From the IMG/VR virus record IMGVR_UViG_3300044535_001635, positions 1 through 48,698 of that record: a DNA stretch of 48,698 nucleotides, one strand, 5' to 3'. The position numbers were made by a program, and so were the translations under genes. Positions within the stretch are counted from its first letter, which is position 1. Each line of letters begins with the position of its first letter. The notes under the pieces are model-generated. The model had not been told where the DNA came from. It ran no database searches and worked only from the letters and a program-made list of their open reading frames with translations. This stretch comes from a virus. Below, one piece after another: positions 34,429-42,282 of this stretch.

Positions 34429-34450
34429 ATTCACTTATATTATAGTGAAT
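34429..34450 (+). promoter_or_regulatory. inverted repeat overlapping the primase start codon
   Basis: ATTCACT (34429-34435) pairs with AGTGAAT (34444-34450), and the last two bases are the first two of the ATG at 34449. A 7 bp hairpin would partly hide the start codon. Expression of primase could be tuned by this fold; the stem is short, so the effect may be modest. Confidence 0.35.
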
Positions 34451-35351
34451 GGATGAACAAGAAGCAATCGTAGAATTATTGGAAGAAGTTTTGGGTGACC
34501 ACGGATTACACTATCCTAATCGTGGCCAAATTTCTTTTAATTGTCCTGTTTGTGATGATGATAGAAATAAACATAATCTTGAAGTAAATTACTTTGATGG
34601 TGTTTATAAATGTTGGGCTTGTGGTGATAGTGAAGGAACCCACGGTAATTTAGGAAAACTTTTTGATAAGTTTGGCAATAGAAAGTTAAAAAAACTTTAT
34701 AATATTTTAAGACCAGATGAAACTGAAAAAGTTGTAAAAGTAAAAAAACCAAAAGTTGTACTTCCTGATAGTTTTACATTATTCAAAGATTCACACCCAA
34801 TATATCCAGTAAGAAAACAAGCCTATAACTATCTTAAAAATCGTGGAATAACCGATGAAATAATTGAAAGGTTTGGAATTGGTTTTTGTGATAAAGGAAG
34901 TCATATGGGTAGAATTATTATACCATCATACAACACAAAAGGTGATTTAAACTATTATGTTGGTAGAAGCTGGGACCCAAACAGTAGAGCAAAATACAGA
35001 AATCCGGAAGCAGAAAAAGAACAGATTATATTTTGGGAAAATCTAATTGATTGGAATAAAGACATCTACCTTGTTGAAGGTGCTTTTGATGGAATGTTTT
35101 TAGATAACCCAGTTGTGATGCTTGGAAAACATATGTCAGAACTTCTTTTTGAAACAATCTACAATAACGCAAAAGGTGATGTTATAATTTGTTTGGATGG
35201 TGATGCTTGGAATAATGCTGTTAGATTGTATCACGAATTAAATGGTGGTGAATTGTGGGGTAGGGTTAAAATTGTAAGATTACCAGACGATAGAGATGTC
35301 TGCGATTTAAAGGGACAAATAAATGAATATTATATTGAAATAAGAGACTAA
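34449..35351 (+). CDS. DNA primase, DnaG/T4 gp61-type
   Basis: The 300-residue length is close to T4 gp61 (342). A zinc-binding domain is visible at residues 32-58 (CPVC ... CWAC), followed by a connecting domain containing YLKNRGITDEIIERFGIGF, typical of DnaG-like proteins, and a TOPRIM domain with YLVEGAFDGMF (E210) and ICLDGDAW (D250, D252). It makes RNA primers for the lagging strand and should act with the helicase encoded at 655. The gene overlaps the following nuclease gene by one base (TAATG). The ATG at 34449 was preferred to the out-of-frame ATG at 34453. Confidence 0.92.
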   Translation: MDEQEAIVELLEEVLGDHGLHYPNRGQISFNCPVCDDDRNKHNLEVNYFDGVYKCWACGDSEGTHGNLGKLFDKFGNRKLKKLYNILRPDETEKVVKVKKPKVVLPDSFTLFKDSHPIYPVRKQAYNYLKNRGITDEIIERFGIGFCDKGSHMGRIIIPSYNTKGDLNYYVGRSWDPNSRAKYRNPEAEKEQIIFWENLIDWNKDIYLVEGAFDGMFLDNPVVMLGKHMSELLFETIYNNAKGDVIICLDGDAWNNAVRLYHELNGGELWGRVKIVRLPDDRDVCDLKGQINEYYIEIRD

Positions 35352-36214
35352 TGGATTTATATAAAGTAGCACAAGAAATAAGAGATATCTTATCTAAAAG
35401 ACAAAAAGAGTTCCAATTAACTTTTGAAGAAGATACACACAAATACACAATGCTTGATTTGGACGGTAATTTACATTCCAAATTTCCTTCTGTATCAAAG
35501 GTAATGAAACTTTTTTATGATGAATTTCCATCAGAAAAAAAAGCATTTGAAATGTCTGGAGGAGACCCAGATGAAACAGAAAAGTTACTTGCCGAATGGG
35601 CCGAAAAAGGGACAAGATCAACAAATATGGGGTCCAGAGTTCATTACTTTTTGGAGGAACATACACTAAAAGAATTTAACGTAATAAAACAGGTTAGACA
35701 ACCAATCTTTGAGTGTGATGCCGAACAAATAACAACGAGTGATGCAATGATTGTTGCTGGTAAAAACTACGTTGAATTATTAAAAAAAAGAGGTTGTGTT
35801 TTAATTGATACTGAAATTGTTTTGGGACATCCAGAACTTGGATATACCGGACAACCAGATAAGGTGTGGTTAGTTATCGGAACAAGTGGTGAAATTGGAT
35901 TATTAATAACAGACTGGAAAAGCAACAAAGAGAAAAACTTTATAATACAAAAGTATATTAAACCAATGAAACCACCATTTGAATACCTACCAAACAACGC
36001 TTTAGGTCATTACAAGACACAATTACCTTTATATGGTAAATTAATTCTTAAAATGCTTGAGGGGTCAAAATATGAAAACATAAAATTGTTGGGTTGTATT
36101 ATTGTAAGACTAACAGATGACCGTGAATATGTGGAATACAGAGTTGATAAATCCACAATAAATACTATACTTGATATGAATATAAAACCAATGTTGAATA
36201 AACTTAAAAAATAA
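35351..36214 (+). CDS. PD-(D/E)XK family nuclease (RecB-like exonuclease fold)
   Basis: The 287-residue protein shows the RecB/lambda-exonuclease-type active site: a helix near FPSVSKVMKLF, MGSRVHYFLEEH (an early conserved His), GYTGQPDKVWLV (D of PD), LLITDWKSNK (D-x-K strand) and HYKTQLPLYGKLI (the downstream Q-x-x-x-Y helix). Such phage enzymes trim ends during recombination or degrade host DNA. Position between primase and gp46/47-type genes suggests a role in DNA replication and recombination. It starts on the primase stop codon and ends seven bases before a zinc-ribbon gene. Confidence 0.8.
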   Translation: MDLYKVAQEIRDILSKRQKEFQLTFEEDTHKYTMLDLDGNLHSKFPSVSKVMKLFYDEFPSEKKAFEMSGGDPDETEKLLAEWAEKGTRSTNMGSRVHYFLEEHTLKEFNVIKQVRQPIFECDAEQITTSDAMIVAGKNYVELLKKRGCVLIDTEIVLGHPELGYTGQPDKVWLVIGTSGEIGLLITDWKSNKEKNFIIQKYIKPMKPPFEYLPNNALGHYKTQLPLYGKLILKMLEGSKYENIKLLGCIIVRLTDDREYVEYRVDKSTINTILDMNIKPMLNKLKK

Positions 36215-36220
36215 TATAAA

Positions 36221-36436
36221 ATGGAAGACATTATTAAACCAAGAATTGATTTAAAACAACAGGAAACTGTTAAATGTGAAAAGTGTGAATCAAAATTCTT
36301 TAAAGAAGTTACGATGATTAAAAAAGTACCAAAACTTTTGACTGGTAGTTCTGAAGATACAATTGTACCGTTCCCAACTTATATGTGTAATGATTGCGGA
36401 CACGTAAATAAGGACTTTGAACTTTTTATTGATTAA
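36221..36436 (+). CDS. small zinc-ribbon protein
   Basis: A 71-residue protein with two Cys pairs, VKCEKCESKF (near residues 19-22) and MCNDCGHVNKD (near 59-62), forming a rubredoxin-like zinc ribbon separated by about 36 residues with hydrophobic strands between. Such small ribbons often mediate nucleic-acid or protein contacts in replication and transcription complexes. No enzyme domain is present. It lies between the nuclease gene and a 48-residue gene in the replication operon, so it may be an accessory subunit of these machines; the exact role is unknown. Confidence 0.8.
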   Translation: MEDIIKPRIDLKQQETVKCEKCESKFFKEVTMIKKVPKLLTGSSEDTIVPFPTYMCNDCGHVNKDFELFID

Positions 36437-36437
36437 A

Positions 36438-36584
36438 ATGGAAATAGGAAAAATGACTATAAGTGAGGCTTATCCACATCTTAAAACTGTGGCACTTGCT
36501 TATGGGTTAAAATTAAATAAAGCAAAAGATTTTAGATTCGCAAGAATTATTTTAGTAAATCTTTATAATCGTGAATTAGTATAA
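36438..36584 (+). CDS. 48-residue hypothetical protein
   Basis: A short frame starts with ATG one base after the zinc-ribbon stop and ends with TAA at 36582-36584, six bases before the methyltransferase gene, filling the gap neatly. The product (MEIGKMTISEAYPHLKTVAL, then helical KAKDFRFARIILVNLYNREL) is predicted to be two or three helices. Gene-tight packing and sensible composition support its reality; no family is recognised. It is shorter than the usual cut-off for gene callers and could be missed. Confidence 0.6.
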   Translation: MEIGKMTISEAYPHLKTVALAYGLKLNKAKDFRFARIILVNLYNRELV

Positions 36585-36590
36585 ATAAAA

Positions 36591-37208
36591 ATGGTAGAAT
36601 TAAAAGAAGTTTTTACAAACATATACGAAAGTAATTTATGGACTAGTGAAGAAAGCAGATCCGGTCTTGGGTCAGAATTAAAAAGTACCGAAGTTATAAG
36701 GAGAGAATTACCAGAACTGTTCAAGAAATTTAAAATAGAAAGTGTTTTAGATATCCCATGTGGTGATTTTAACTGGATGCAACACGTTGATATGGATAAT
36801 GTTAATTACATTGGGGCTGATATTGTCGATAAAATGATTGAGTCAAATAATATCACTTTTCCTAATATGGATTTTAGAGTCTTAGATTTAACCGAAAGTG
36901 AATTACCAAAAGTTGATTTAATTTTTGTTAGAGATTTATTAGGACATTTTAATTATCAAAATGTAAATAAAGCATTACAAAACATAATAAGAAGTGGTAG
37001 CAAATATCTACTTACAACATCATTTACCAGATGGCATTACAATGTAGATATTGAAAATGGAGGTTGGAGACCTATTAATTTAATGCTACAACCGTTCAGT
37101 TTAAAACCTATCTACTTAATAAATGAAGATTGTTTTGAAGGTGATGGACAATATAATGATAAATGTTTACTCTTATTTGAAATAAAAAGATTGTTCTGTG
37201 GAATTTAA
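36591..37208 (+). CDS. class I SAM-dependent methyltransferase
   Basis: This 205-residue protein has motif I as VLDIPCGDFNWM (about 51-62), then a second strand YIGADIVDKMIE, an acidic strand end DFRVLDL and motif IV-like VDLIFVRDLLGHF. It resembles small stand-alone methyltransferases whose glycine motif reads PCGDxxWM and that are often found near phage or capsule genes. No DNA-methylase NPPY or PCQ motif is present, so the substrate is unlikely to be a DNA base; a small molecule, protein or tRNA is possible. It lies within the replication operon, and no specific role can be inferred. Confidence 0.8.
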   Translation: MVELKEVFTNIYESNLWTSEESRSGLGSELKSTEVIRRELPELFKKFKIESVLDIPCGDFNWMQHVDMDNVNYIGADIVDKMIESNNITFPNMDFRVLDLTESELPKVDLIFVRDLLGHFNYQNVNKALQNIIRSGSKYLLTTSFTRWHYNVDIENGGWRPINLMLQPFSLKPIYLINEDCFEGDGQYNDKCLLLFEIKRLFCGI

Positions 37209-37235
37209 ATTAGTATAAACAAAAAATATAATAAA

Positions 37236-37436
37236 ATGGGAAAAAAATTAGTATGGTTTGAGTCGTATACAACAATTTGTAAATACTCAACAGAATTGAC
37301 AGATGAAGAAGCAAAACTTTTTGAAGAAGATGAAGAAAAGTTTTATGAAAAAGTTGATTTCAGAGGAGATCAAGAATTGGAGTGGGACAAAATCCAAAAT
37401 GAAGATGAATATGATTTTAGTATAGAGGAGGATTAG
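37236..37436 (+). CDS. small acidic hypothetical protein
   Basis: A 66-residue protein (MGKKLVWFESYTTICKYSTE start, FSIEED end) with strong net negative charge (many Glu/Asp between residues 20 and 66). It follows the methyltransferase by 27 bases and precedes the next gene by two bases. Small acidic phage proteins often mimic DNA or inhibit host factors, but nothing specific is visible here. Confidence 0.7.
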   Translation: MGKKLVWFESYTTICKYSTELTDEEAKLFEEDEEKFYEKVDFRGDQELEWDKIQNEDEYDFSIEED

Positions 37437-37438
37437 TT

Positions 37439-37690
37439 ATGACACATAAAGAATTTTATTTCTGGCTTGAAGGTTATTTACATAGTAAGAATAATCTATC
37501 TTATGATGAACTAGCAGTTTTTATTGATACTGTTAAAGATAAGATGAAAAAAGTTAAAGATAATGACTCCCTCTTTCCAAATCCATCAACAATAGTTCCA
37601 CATAGATTTGAACCAGTACCAGTACCATCAAATCCATTTAAAGATGATGGATATGATGATTTAGGTGCACCACCAAAAATTGTAATGTAA
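37439..37690 (+). CDS. small hypothetical protein with Pro-rich tail
   Basis: An 83-residue protein with a helical N-terminal half (MTHKEFYFWLEGYLHSKNN, then a helix containing VFIDTVKDKMKKV) and a Pro-rich, likely disordered C-terminal half (EPVPVPSNPF). The N-terminal HKEFYFWLEGYL pattern is reminiscent of short host-interaction proteins seen in many phages, but I cannot name a family. Its stop overlaps the start of the gp47-like gene (TAATG), suggesting coupled translation. Confidence 0.7.
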   Translation: MTHKEFYFWLEGYLHSKNNLSYDELAVFIDTVKDKMKKVKDNDSLFPNPSTIVPHRFEPVPVPSNPFKDDGYDDLGAPPKIVM

Positions 37691-38469
37691 TGATAAAAAA
37701 ACTAGTACACTTTTCTGATTTACACATCAGATTATTTAAAGACCACGACCTTTATAGGTCAATTATGGAAGATGCAATTAATCAATGGAAAGAAATTAAA
37801 CCAGATAGAATCGTATTCACTGGAGATTTAGTCCATTCAAAAAATCAAATGACACCAGAACTTATTGAGATGGTAAGTTGGATTTTAAAAGAATGTTCTT
37901 ATATTGCAAAAACAATTATCATTCCTGGTAATCACGACTTTCTTGTGAATAATACAGATAGGTTAGACGCTTTATCTCCGATTATCGATTCATTAAATAA
38001 CAAAAACATTGTTTATTATAAAGACCGTGGTGTTTATGAGGACGATAATGTTAGTTGGTGTGTTTATTCGCAATACCAAGGAAATATCCCACCAGATTTA
38101 AACGTCGCAACAGGCATTAAAGTTGGATTATTTCACGGACCAATCCAAGGAATGAAAACAGATCTTGGGTTTGACTTTGGTGAAGAAGCCTATGACGTAG
38201 AAAAATTCAACGGACTTGATATTGTATTATGTGGTGATATTCACAAAAGACAAGAGTTCAAATTTAAAACCGGTAAAGGATATATGATTGGATCACCAAT
38301 TCAACAGAACATTGGAGAGAGTATCAGAAACCACGGTTTCGGAACTTATGATTTCGGAACTAAAGAATATACATATACAGACCTTGAAAACCCAAAACCG
38401 TTTTTGAAGTTCTCAATAAAATCTTTTGAAGATATTGAAAATGGAACCGAAGTACTCAAAAATTTTTAA
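37690..38469 (+). CDS. recombination nuclease subunit, SbcD/Mre11 (T4 gp47)-like
   Basis: A 259-residue calcineurin-like phosphoesterase with all metal-binding signatures: HFSDLHIR (D10, H12), FTGDLVHSKN (D46), PGNHDF (N81-H82-D83), GLFHGPIQG and LCGDIHKRQEF. It forms the nuclease part of the gp46/gp47 (Rad50/Mre11) complex that processes ends for recombination-dependent replication and in T4 also helps degrade host DNA. T4 gp47 is about 340 residues; this one lacks most of the C-terminal capping domain, since it ends shortly after ENPKPFLKFSIKSFEDIENG. The partner gp46 is encoded three genes later. The coiled-coil gene starts inside its 3' end. Confidence 0.92.
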   Translation: MIKKLVHFSDLHIRLFKDHDLYRSIMEDAINQWKEIKPDRIVFTGDLVHSKNQMTPELIEMVSWILKECSYIAKTIIIPGNHDFLVNNTDRLDALSPIIDSLNNKNIVYYKDRGVYEDDNVSWCVYSQYQGNIPPDLNVATGIKVGLFHGPIQGMKTDLGFDFGEEAYDVEKFNGLDIVLCGDIHKRQEFKFKTGKGYMIGSPIQQNIGESIRNHGFGTYDFGTKEYTYTDLENPKPFLKFSIKSFEDIENGTEVLKNF

Positions 38470-39121
38470 TAATAAACTTTTAGATTCTATAACATCTTAT
38501 TGTAATGCAAACAAAATTGAAGATGTTGATGGTTTTATTAAAAAATGTTTTGAATCTGGATATAATATAGAGAAGTACGGATTATTGGAAAAAACACTTA
38601 ATGGGGATGAAAAAGACTTAAAAACGGGTATTGTTGGTGAAAAACAGGTAGAAATTGAGGTAATCCGTGAAATACGGGTGGAAGTACCGGTTGAGGTTAT
38701 CAAGGAGGTAGAAGTAATTAAGGAAGTTATCGTTGAAAAAGAAGTAATAAAAGAAGTTGAAAAAATTGTAACAATAACCAATAATGAAGAACTTGAAGAA
38801 AAAATTTTCCAGTTAAACAGTGATTTGGAGTCAGAACGGAAAATTTTTTCCACTAAGACCGAAGAAATGGAAAATTCTTTCCAAAAAGAAATGTCTAAAA
38901 AGGATGAAGAATTAGATGAACTTAGACGTAATTTAGACGAAAAGTTAGACGACACAAACCAAAAAATGCTTCAGGAAACACTCCAGAAGTTAAGAAAAGA
39001 AATTTCAGATAAAAATGAAAAAATAAAAAATTTAGAAAAAATAAACCAGGACCTCCAAAATACAAAAAATCCATTAAAAGCAATTTTTATGAGGGGGTCA
39101 AATTTAAATGATAGAATATGA
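38441..39121 (+). CDS. coiled-coil protein between gp47 and gp46, with Glu-Val repeat
   Basis: A 226-residue protein from the ATG at 38441 (a TTG at 38426 would lengthen it by five residues). Residues 1-65 are a small helical domain. Residues about 69-110 alternate charged and Val/Ile residues (EVPVEVIKEVEVIKEV), which could form long amphipathic strands or a stalk. Residues about 115-215 are a classical Glu/Lys/Leu coiled coil. A short tail (KAIFMRGSNLNDRI) follows. It overlaps gp47 by 29 bases and shares ATGA with the next gene. Position suggests a structural partner of the gp46/gp47 complex or a membrane-neighbouring tether; unproven. Confidence 0.75.
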   Translation: MEPKYSKIFNNKLLDSITSYCNANKIEDVDGFIKKCFESGYNIEKYGLLEKTLNGDEKDLKTGIVGEKQVEIEVIREIRVEVPVEVIKEVEVIKEVIVEKEVIKEVEKIVTITNNEELEEKIFQLNSDLESERKIFSTKTEEMENSFQKEMSKKDEELDELRRNLDEKLDDTNQKMLQETLQKLRKEISDKNEKIKNLEKINQDLQNTKNPLKAIFMRGSNLNDRI

Positions 39122-39513
39122 TACAATTAGTAATTTTTATGTTAGTGGCATATGGTATGACTACCATATTAGTTTATGGATCCATATTTAATGGATTAAG
39201 AAATGCAATCCATATTGCAGGGAGTGACGATAGCTCTATTTTAATAAGACCAGTGTTTAAATTCATTTCGGAACTAATAAAATGTATGTTATGTACCTCA
39301 ACCTGGGTTGGGTTCTTTTTATCATTAACAATGTTTTCACCGATTCACAATTTAATTGGACTTAACGAATATTTTTCAGTATTCTTTGATGGTATGTTAT
39401 CCGCCGGTTCAGTATGGGCAATTAATGCAATAGTTGAATGGTTTGAAGAAAATAGATTATCAAATCAAAAAGTTGAGACAACATATATTATTCCACAGGA
39501 TGATGAAGAGTAA
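39118..39513 (+). CDS. small integral membrane protein, DUF1360-like
   Basis: A 131-residue protein with about three hydrophobic helices: residues 3-22 (LVIFMLVAYGMTTILVYG), about 60-76 and about 84-106. The second is preceded by CMLCTSTWVGFF (C56, C59), resembling the C-x-x-C-xx-W-V/G pattern of DUF1360 membrane proteins found in Bacillus and phages. The C-terminus is cytoplasmic-like and acidic (PQDDEE). It overlaps the coiled-coil gene by four bases (ATGA). A role in lysis as holin is possible but the location in a replication operon argues instead for membrane anchoring or host-envelope modification. Confidence 0.7.
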   Translation: MIQLVIFMLVAYGMTTILVYGSIFNGLRNAIHIAGSDDSSILIRPVFKFISELIKCMLCTSTWVGFFLSLTMFSPIHNLIGLNEYFSVFFDGMLSAGSVWAINAIVEWFEENRLSNQKVETTYIIPQDDEE

Positions 39514-39539
39514 ATTTTAAACGATTAATATAAATAAAA

Positions 39540-39863
39540 ATGGGAAAGAAAGCTAAAGAGCACCGAGCAAAGGTTGCACAAAGAAACAAAAGAATTGCAC
39601 AAGAAAAATATGCAATGCAAAACGCACTTAACAAATTAATGAAACAAATGGCCGAACAACAAGAAGCTGAAAGTATTAATGTTTCAGTCGGAGAACAAGA
39701 AGTTCCATTTAGCGTTGTTAACGACGTAGAATTAAATTCTATTGTTGAGTTCAAAGAGGAAAACGGACAAATGTTTGAACCAGAATTTGATAGTACTGGG
39801 TTCTCTATTGAAGATAGAGAAGAACCGCAAGTTGAAGACCAAATTTCAGAATTAGAAAAATAA
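39540..39863 (+). CDS. hypothetical protein with basic N-terminus and acidic C-terminus
   Basis: A 107-residue protein. Residues 1-40 are a Lys/Arg/Ala/Gln-rich helix (KAKEHRAKVAQRNKRIAQEK) and the rest is acidic and likely disordered (EDREEPQVEDQISELEK). Such charge segregation is common in proteins that bind DNA or RNA with one end and a protein partner with the other. It lies 26 bases after the membrane protein gene and three bases before the gp46-like gene, so it is probably expressed with the recombination complex. No family is recognised. Confidence 0.7.
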   Translation: MGKKAKEHRAKVAQRNKRIAQEKYAMQNALNKLMKQMAEQQEAESINVSVGEQEVPFSVVNDVELNSIVEFKEENGQMFEPEFDSTGFSIEDREEPQVEDQISELEK

Positions 39864-39866
39864 AAA

Positions 39867-42242
39867 ATGGATTTATTTAATCCACCAAAATTATACAATT
39901 ACAATATTATGATAAAAGACTTGGATTTCTCAAAGTTTGAAAACCCATCTATCCAGGTGGTGTGGGAAGACCTACAAGAAAATTTCACACAAGACAAGAT
40001 GAAGAGTGTTAAACATTACTTCCAAAAGAAGTATAACACTACAAACGTTAATGTTGTTACAAAAGTAAAAAATGTTGATACTGAAACTATGCAAACAGTT
40101 GACGTGTCGATGAATATTACAGACGTTAACTATCAACTTGACTTACTTAAAAAATTCTTGGAATCCAAAGGGTATGGAGAACATCTTACAAGTATTCTTG
40201 AACTGAATAAAACAGTTGAGAATAAAATGAAAGAAGACGATTCTGAAACAACGCAATTCAAAAAGTGGTATATTAGAAACATCGAGTTCTCCAACTTTTT
40301 ATCATATGGTGAAAACCAAAGATTAAACTTTGATAAGTTAAACGGTATTGTTGTTGTTGAGTCAGATCCACCAAACTTTGGAGGAAAGACAGTACTTACG
40401 GTGGATTTACTTATGTTTTTATTTTTTAATGAAACAACAAAGACATCAAAAGCTGAAGAAGTGTTTAACCGATTTACCGATAAAGACTCGGTAGTTGTAA
40501 AAGGTGAAATCACAATAGATGGTGAAGATTACATTATTGTAAGAAACATTGAAAGGAAAAAATCAAAGAAAGGTGAATGGAATGTTAAAACAGAACTAGA
40601 CTTTTTTAAGAAACTACACGATGGTTCATTACAAAATTTTACTGGTGAACAAAGAAGGGAGACTGAAGCATTCATTAAAAACTCTATTGGGACCAAAGAG
40701 GATTTCTTAATGACGATTCTTACAACAGCAACAAACCTAGAAGAACTATTGGAATCAAAACCAACAGCCAGAGGACAAGTCCTTTCAAGATTTATGGGTT
40801 TAGAGTTTTTGAAAAAGAAAGAAGAAGTCGCAAAAGAAATTTATTCATCATTTAGTAAATCAAAATTATCAAATATCTATAATTCTGAAGAGTTAAAACA
40901 AGATATTGAATCATTTGAAAATAAAATTACCGAATTAGAAGGACAAATTGAAACTTTTAAAGATGAAGTAAAAGAAATTGAAGACGGTATTGCAAAAGGA
41001 AAAGATTATCGAGATTCAATGTTGAAAAAGAAACATTCTGACATTGATAAAGAGATTGCTTTACTTAATCCAGAAAAGACAAAAGAACAAATCGAAACTT
41101 TAAATAAAGAAAAACAATCTTACGTTGACCTACTTTCGACATTAAAGGTTGTTGAACCAAAACAATTCTATGAAGAAGACAAACACGATAAAGTAAAAGA
41201 AGATTACAAAAATAAATTTCAATCAAAAATTGAACTTGAAACTAAAATTTCTGAAATAGAAAAATTAAAGTCAGAAGTTGATGGTGGTATTAAATGTGAA
41301 CACTGTGGTATTGAACTTATGAATGCCGCAATTACACAACAAAAAATATCTGAACTTGATGGATTTACACAACAAAAAAAGGTTATTGAAAAGTTAATGA
41401 CGGGTTTATCTAACAAAGAAAAAGAATTTGTTGAAACGAAAAGACAATTTGATGAATATGAGAAGAACAAACTTATAAAAGAAAAATATGAGTTGAGTAT
41501 TGAAAGTTGTGATTTAAAAATTTCTGGTCTGGAAGATAAATTAAAAAGGTGGGGTGATGTTCAGGATAAAATTAAGACCAATGACCAGATTGATTCAATG
41601 CTAATCAAAGCAGATTTAAAACTTGAAAGTTATGACAGACTTTTAAAAGAAAAGAATAACCAGATTAGTTCAAATGAGTATAACATTAAATCAAACCAGG
41701 AAAAGATTACCAATAACAAGAACTTGATTGTAAAATTTAAAGAAGAAGAAAGTAAGGATAAGATTTATAAGATGTATCTTGAAAGTTACGGTAAGAACGG
41801 TGTTAGTAAAATCATTATGAAGACTATGATGCCATTAATTAATTCTGAATTACAAAGATTGATGGAGGATTCCTGTTATTTTAGATTGGATATTAGAATT
41901 AATGATAAAAATGAAGTTGATTTTGTACAAATAGACAACAACACCGGTATTGAAAAATTGATGAACTCTGGGTCTGGATTTGAAAGGTCAGTAGCATCAC
42001 TTGCTTTAAGATCTGTATTGAGTAAAATATGTAGTCTACCATCTCCAGGAATAATTGTGTTTGATGAGGTATTTGGTAAAATTAGTAATGATAACTTAGA
42101 TATGATTTATGAATTTTTTACTAAAATTAAGGATTATTTTGATAAAATTTTTATAATAAGTCATTCGACAACAGTGAATTCCTGGCAGGAAAACAACATA
42201 AAAATTATTAAAGAAAATAATATTTCAAAAGTTTTTCAGTAA
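39867..42242 (+). CDS. recombination ATPase subunit, SbcC/Rad50 (T4 gp46)-like
   Basis: A 791-residue ABC-type ATPase with long coiled coils, partner of the gp47-like nuclease. The domain start is at about residue 132 (WYIRNIEFSNFLSYG). The P-loop is unusual: SDPPNFGGKTVL (G172-G173-K174-T175) has Pro where Rad50 has the first Gly. Coiled coils span about 330-660 and meet at a zinc hook (C477-E-H-C480, KCEHCG). The ABC signature is SGSGFERSVASLALR, Walker B is IIVFDEV (D733, E734) and the switch His is in IISHST. The first about 130 residues are an extra domain not expected in T4 gp46; an internal ATG at 39909 would shorten it only slightly. Confidence 0.93.
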   Translation: MDLFNPPKLYNYNIMIKDLDFSKFENPSIQVVWEDLQENFTQDKMKSVKHYFQKKYNTTNVNVVTKVKNVDTETMQTVDVSMNITDVNYQLDLLKKFLESKGYGEHLTSILELNKTVENKMKEDDSETTQFKKWYIRNIEFSNFLSYGENQRLNFDKLNGIVVVESDPPNFGGKTVLTVDLLMFLFFNETTKTSKAEEVFNRFTDKDSVVVKGEITIDGEDYIIVRNIERKKSKKGEWNVKTELDFFKKLHDGSLQNFTGEQRRETEAFIKNSIGTKEDFLMTILTTATNLEELLESKPTARGQVLSRFMGLEFLKKKEEVAKEIYSSFSKSKLSNIYNSEELKQDIESFENKITELEGQIETFKDEVKEIEDGIAKGKDYRDSMLKKKHSDIDKEIALLNPEKTKEQIETLNKEKQSYVDLLSTLKVVEPKQFYEEDKHDKVKEDYKNKFQSKIELETKISEIEKLKSEVDGGIKCEHCGIELMNAAITQQKISELDGFTQQKKVIEKLMTGLSNKEKEFVETKRQFDEYEKNKLIKEKYELSIESCDLKISGLEDKLKRWGDVQDKIKTNDQIDSMLIKADLKLESYDRLLKEKNNQISSNEYNIKSNQEKITNNKNLIVKFKEEESKDKIYKMYLESYGKNGVSKIIMKTMMPLINSELQRLMEDSCYFRLDIRINDKNEVDFVQIDNNTGIEKLMNSGSGFERSVASLALRSVLSKICSLPSPGIIVFDEVFGKISNDNLDMIYEFFTKIKDYFDKIFIISHSTTVNSWQENNIKIIKENNISKVFQ

Positions 42243-42269
42243 TTTTTTTATTTATTTGTTTTTTATTAC

Positions 42270-42277
42270 TATCTTTG
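42270..42277 (+). promoter_or_regulatory. Bacteroidetes-type -7 element before the accessory cassette
   Basis: TATCTTTG is preceded by TTAC and followed by TC, the same 14 bases as at 46212-46225. It lies five bases before the ATG at 42283, so the transcript would start at or next to the start codon (leaderless). A TTTG at 42255 is too close (11 bases) to act as -33 element, so the upstream box is weak. Confidence 0.6.
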
Positions 42278-42282
42278 TCTTT

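Noticed and set aside
38497-38955. Long minus-strand frame opposite the coiled-coil gene, and similar frames opposite gp46, the sigma gene and the baseplate genes
   Set aside because: They are Ser/Phe-rich mirror images of Glu/Lys-rich coding sequence, with no spacing to neighbours and no promoter; shadows of the real genes.
42256-42282. Longer start for the nuclease-helicase gene (MFFITIFVF)
   Set aside because: It would translate the -7 promoter element; the GIY-YIG domain begins right after the ATG at 42283.
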